From the NCBI GenBank assembly GCA_964641135.1, contig CAZXJV010000036.1, positions 1-26,474 on the forward strand: DNA of 26,474 nt, read 5' to 3'. The notes under the pieces were generated by a model. The model was not told where the DNA came from. It made no database searches and saw nothing but the letters and a program-made list of their open reading frames with translations. A program made the position numbers and the translations under genes. Origin of the DNA: Teretinema sp964641135 (GTDB lineage Bacteria; Spirochaetota; Spirochaetia; Treponematales; Treponemataceae). How positions within the stretch are numbered: the first letter of the stretch is position 1; the number at the start of each line of letters is the position of its first letter. Shown piece by piece: positions 23,700 through 26,474 of this stretch.

Positions 23700-24782
23700 A
23701 TGAACAGCGCACCGCTATCAGAGCGCGACAATGAAGACCTTCAGGCCGTACGGGCTTTGCGCGCCGGGATGGACGGCACAGTCCTTATAGCAGCTCACCA
23801 CTACCAGAGGCCTGAAATCGCAGCCCTCGCAGATATCCTGGGAGACTCCTACAAACTCGCTGTTCAGGCAGCGGGGCGAAGCGAACCCTTTGTAATCCTG
23901 GCCGGTGTACGCTTTATGGCAGAAAGCGCAGCTGTATATGCCGGCGGGCACCAGACCGTATTGCTGACCGACCATGCGGCAGGCTGTCCCATGGCCGATA
24001 TGATTGACCGCGAAACTGCTGAATCCGTATTAACCCGGCTTGAACACATAAGCGGTCCCGAAGTTATTCCGGTAACCTACATGAACTCCTGGAACGCAAC
24101 CAAGGCTTTTACCGGCGTTCACGGCGGCTCCATCTGCACCTCGGGCAACGCCCGCGCAGTGCTGTCACATTATCTGGATAACGGAAAGCGCATCTTCTTC
24201 ATGCCTGATTACAACCTCGGCATGAACACGGCCCGGGCCCTCGGCCTCGGCGAGGCAGAAATTTGTGTTCTTGCCAGAGACGGCTCCTTCAAACCCTCAG
24301 CTGATCCGCGCACAGCCCGTATCTTCCTGTGGGACGGATACTGCCATGTACACACTCTTTTTTCTGTTGCGGACATCGCAACCGCCCGCAGCTCTGTGCC
24401 CGGGATTAAAGTAATAGTTCACCCGGAGTGTTCTCCCGATGTTGTCGAAGCTGCTGACGATAACGGTTCCACCGAAGGACTCTATCGCATGCTTGAAGCA
24501 GCACCAGCCGGTTCCAGCTGGACAGTCGGTACAGAGGCACGCTTCGTCGACCGCATGATCGCCCTGTTTCCGGATAAGCGGATCATGCATCTCAAACATT
24601 CCCTGTGCCCCAATATGGCCCGCACCAACCCGGCAAATCTGCGAAGTGCTCTTGAAGCTGTAAAACGCCACATCGCAACCGGGGAGCGGCTGCCGGCAAT
24701 CACTGTTCCGGAACAGGAGCGCGAGGATGCCCGGCGCGCTCTTGATGCAATGGTAGCAATAACCAATGCGCAGCGTACATGA
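23700..24782 (+). CDS. nadA: Quinolinate synthase
   Basis: A 360-aa [4Fe-4S] enzyme that condenses iminoaspartate with dihydroxyacetone phosphate to quinolinate. AAHHYQRPEIAALADILGDSY opens the family fold. Likely cluster ligands are C96 (GCPMADM), C215 (WDGYCHVH) and C303 (CPNM); VHPECSP and TSGNA are other conserved blocks. GGAG lies before the ATG, directly after nadC. The 3' end overlaps nadB by 17 bp. Together with nadB and nadC this completes the aspartate route to nicotinate mononucleotide. Confidence 0.96.
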   Translation: MNSAPLSERDNEDLQAVRALRAGMDGTVLIAAHHYQRPEIAALADILGDSYKLAVQAAGRSEPFVILAGVRFMAESAAVYAGGHQTVLLTDHAAGCPMADMIDRETAESVLTRLEHISGPEVIPVTYMNSWNATKAFTGVHGGSICTSGNARAVLSHYLDNGKRIFFMPDYNLGMNTARALGLGEAEICVLARDGSFKPSADPRTARIFLWDGYCHVHTLFSVADIATARSSVPGIKVIVHPECSPDVVEAADDNGSTEGLYRMLEAAPAGSSWTVGTEARFVDRMIALFPDKRIMHLKHSLCPNMARTNPANLRSALEAVKRHIATGERLPAITVPEQEREDARRALDAMVAITNAQRT

Positions 24783-26343
24783 TGTTGTAGTAGTCGGCTG
24801 CGGCATCGCAGGGCTTACCTGCGCCATCCGCTGCCGGGAAGCCGGCCGCTCGGTTCTGGTCCTGACAAAAACAGACGCCCCGGAAGACACCAACACAAAC
24901 CTTGCACAGGGAGGCATAATTGCCTGGCGCGAGGGTCAGCATAGCGAGCTTCTGGAACGCGATATCCGTGCTGCAGGATGTGATTACAACGACCCCGAAA
25001 CAGTTGCCCGCTTTTCACGGGAAGCACCGCACAGGGTCTTTGATTTTCTTATCGACCGGGCGGGTGTTCAGTTCAGCCCCGCCGCCGACGGCAGTCTTGA
25101 TTACACCGAGGAAGCAGCGCACAGCGAGCGGCGCATATTGCACTTTGAAGACCACACCGGCGATACCATACAGCATGCATTGCTTGATCTCGCCATTAAA
25201 ACAGGCGTTGAGCTCCGAAGCGCCTGGACTGCTGTCGACCTGATTACCAACGATCATCACTCCCGCGACCCGCGTGAATTGTACCGGCCGCGCGAGGTAC
25301 TCGGCCTTTACGTCCTTGAAAACTCAACAGGACTGGTGCATACGGTCTTTGCTGACGCAGTAGTCCTTGCTACCGGCGGCATCGGCAATATCTATAAATT
25401 TACTACAAATCCGCCGGCAGCCACAGGGGACGGCCTTGCGATGGCGCACCGGGCAGGGGCCGATATCATCAACTGCGAGTTCATGCAGTTTCATCCGACT
25501 TCCCTTTTCCACAAGGATATCAAGCGGTTCCTGATCTCGGAATCACTTCGCGGTGAGGGCGCAAAACTTGTTGACCGCACCGGCCAGCCCTTTATGGAAC
25601 GGTACTCAAGTCAGGGTGATCTTGCACCCCGCGATGTGGTCAGCCGCGGCATCTTTGAAGAAATGGCCCGCCAGGGTGTCGAATATCTGATGCTGGATCT
25701 TGCCGGAAACTACCGGGGCTCAGAACCGATTGAAACCCGGTTTTCGCGCATCTACACAACCTGCCTGAAAGGCGGAATAGACATTACCCGGCAAGCAATA
25801 CCGATCGTACCGGCAGCCCATTATTTCTGCGGCGGCATCAAGGTCGACTCTGCAGCACGCAGCTCGCTTCGCAGGCTCTATGCGGCAGGAGAGGCTTCCT
25901 GTTCAGGTCTGCACGGCGCAAACCGGCTTGCATCAACATCGCTTCTGGAAGGACTGCATCAGGGCTGGGATGCCGCTGCCGATATCTGCACAGCCGCAAG
26001 CGGTGCCAGCCAGCAAGAGCTTGCCGCACGCCGCGCAGAGATTCCGGACTGGGAATTTCCCCGGCAGGCAGAGCAGTTTGAACTGCCGCTGATCTATCAG
26101 GACTGGAATATGATAAAGCTCACAATGTGGAACCAGGCGGGCATCGTGCGCACCCGGCGCGGTCTTGAGCGGGCACAGGCCGATCTCAACTACCACGCCC
26201 ACCGCATCACCAAATTCTACCGCGAAGCCGAGCTTAACCGCGACATCATCGAGCTGCGCAACGGAGTAACCGCAGCACAGCTGGTTGTCGGAGCTGCCTT
26301 TCACAACCAGCGCTCAGTAGGCTGCCACTACCGGAAGGACTAA
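24766..26343 (+). CDS. nadB: L-aspartate oxidase
   Basis: A 525-aa FAD flavoenzyme that oxidises L-aspartate to iminoaspartate for NadA. The N-terminal Rossmann motif is VVGCGIAGLTCAIRC (residues 9-23), followed by TNTNLAQGGI. The active-site blocks are EFMQFHPTSLF, LISESLRGEGAKL and GDLAPRDVVSRGI, and the C-terminal flavin block is YAAGEASCSGLHGANRLASTSLLEGL. The length is normal for the family and the gene is intact. Its ATG lies 17 bp inside nadA in another frame, so translation is probably coupled; no strong ribosome-binding site is seen. This ends the ECF-S-nadC-nadA-nadB operon. No clear terminator is visible in the 27 bp before the next, opposing gene. Confidence 0.97.
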   Translation: MRSVHDVVVVGCGIAGLTCAIRCREAGRSVLVLTKTDAPEDTNTNLAQGGIIAWREGQHSELLERDIRAAGCDYNDPETVARFSREAPHRVFDFLIDRAGVQFSPAADGSLDYTEEAAHSERRILHFEDHTGDTIQHALLDLAIKTGVELRSAWTAVDLITNDHHSRDPRELYRPREVLGLYVLENSTGLVHTVFADAVVLATGGIGNIYKFTTNPPAATGDGLAMAHRAGADIINCEFMQFHPTSLFHKDIKRFLISESLRGEGAKLVDRTGQPFMERYSSQGDLAPRDVVSRGIFEEMARQGVEYLMLDLAGNYRGSEPIETRFSRIYTTCLKGGIDITRQAIPIVPAAHYFCGGIKVDSAARSSLRRLYAAGEASCSGLHGANRLASTSLLEGLHQGWDAAADICTAASGASQQELAARRAEIPDWEFPRQAEQFELPLIYQDWNMIKLTMWNQAGIVRTRRGLERAQADLNYHAHRITKFYREAELNRDIIELRNGVTAAQLVVGAAFHNQRSVGCHYRKD

Positions 26344-26369
26344 CAAGTCTCACGTTCTTCAGCACCCTG

Positions 26370-26474
26370 CTAGAACAGCAGCGCCTCGAAATAGTCCCGG
26401 TTATCCAGATACACCGACTCAAAGGCGCCCAGGCTTATCACCGTTACAATATCCCCGTCGGGCTTGAACAACTT
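26370..26474 (-). CDS. 3' end of an unidentified gene (runs off the window)
   Basis: The - strand has an open frame of 34 codons from the window edge to a TAG at 26370-26372, ending LGAFESVYLDNRDYFEALLF. Base composition and codon use match the neighbouring genes. It is convergent with nadB. Too little is present to name a family. Confidence 0.55.
   Translation of the reverse strand, partial: KLFKPDGDIVTVISLGAFESVYLDNRDYFEALLF

Noticed and set aside
26344..26400. Terminator after nadB
   Set aside because: A small CTGCT/AGCAG hairpin exists at about 26367-26381, but it has no U-run and lies in the opposing gene's end.

Overview
The window joins a mobile, AT-rich segment (about 1-5,830) to a GC-richer chromosomal segment (about 5,850-26,474) with compact operons. 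The host looks like a diderm bacterium, most likely a spirochaete. The basis is a TolC/MFP/RND efflux operon whose adaptor has no room for the alpha-helical hairpin, as known for Borrelia BesA, plus the general look of the thioredoxin and transporter genes. This placement is inference, since no rRNA or ribosomal protein gene is present.

Region 1 (1-5,830) reads as the remnant of an integron-type gene-cassette array. Three attC-like structured sites (about 3-90, 103-249 and 5,025-5,120) end in G^TT-type junctions. For the two complete cassettes, the first bases are the inverted repeat of the bases just before that cassette's own attC, as expected if each cassette once circularised. Cassette A (about 85-241) holds no gene. 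Cassette B (about 242-5,112) carries an Eco57I-like restriction-modification pair on 4.9 kb: a fused endonuclease/methylase and a separate adenine methylase. Cassette C begins at 5,113 with a RhuM-like gene that has an in-frame stop. It then breaks into a fragment resembling the N-terminus of a Tc1/mariner-family transposase, and no closing attC is visible.

Region 2 (5,850-8,765, + strand) has a YtrA-type GntR repressor, an ABC ATPase and an ABC permease in one operon with a palindromic operator at its promoter, followed by a TtcA-family tRNA thiolase gene. Region 3 (8,772-12,214, - strand) has a zinc-ribbon SAM methyltransferase and a HisKA_2-type sensor kinase that overlap by 4 bp, then thioredoxin with its own terminator, and a SpoU/TrmH-type RNA 2'-O-methyltransferase.

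Region 4 (12,278-19,468, + strand) is an efflux operon: a regulator with two TetR DNA-binding domains in one chain, then an outer-membrane factor, a minimal membrane-fusion adaptor, an RND pump, and a small PII-like protein. A perfect 24-bp palindrome lies just after the -10 box of its promoter. A DUF454/YbaN membrane protein follows.

Region 5 (19,967-26,343) pairs an ECF-transporter energising module fused into a single polypeptide (ATPase-ATPase-EcfT, - strand) with a divergently transcribed ECF substrate-binding subunit that leads the operon nadC-nadA-nadB. The layout suggests a vitamin importer tied to NAD synthesis, plausibly for niacin or a related precursor (inference). The last 105 bases hold the 3' end of an unidentified - strand gene.
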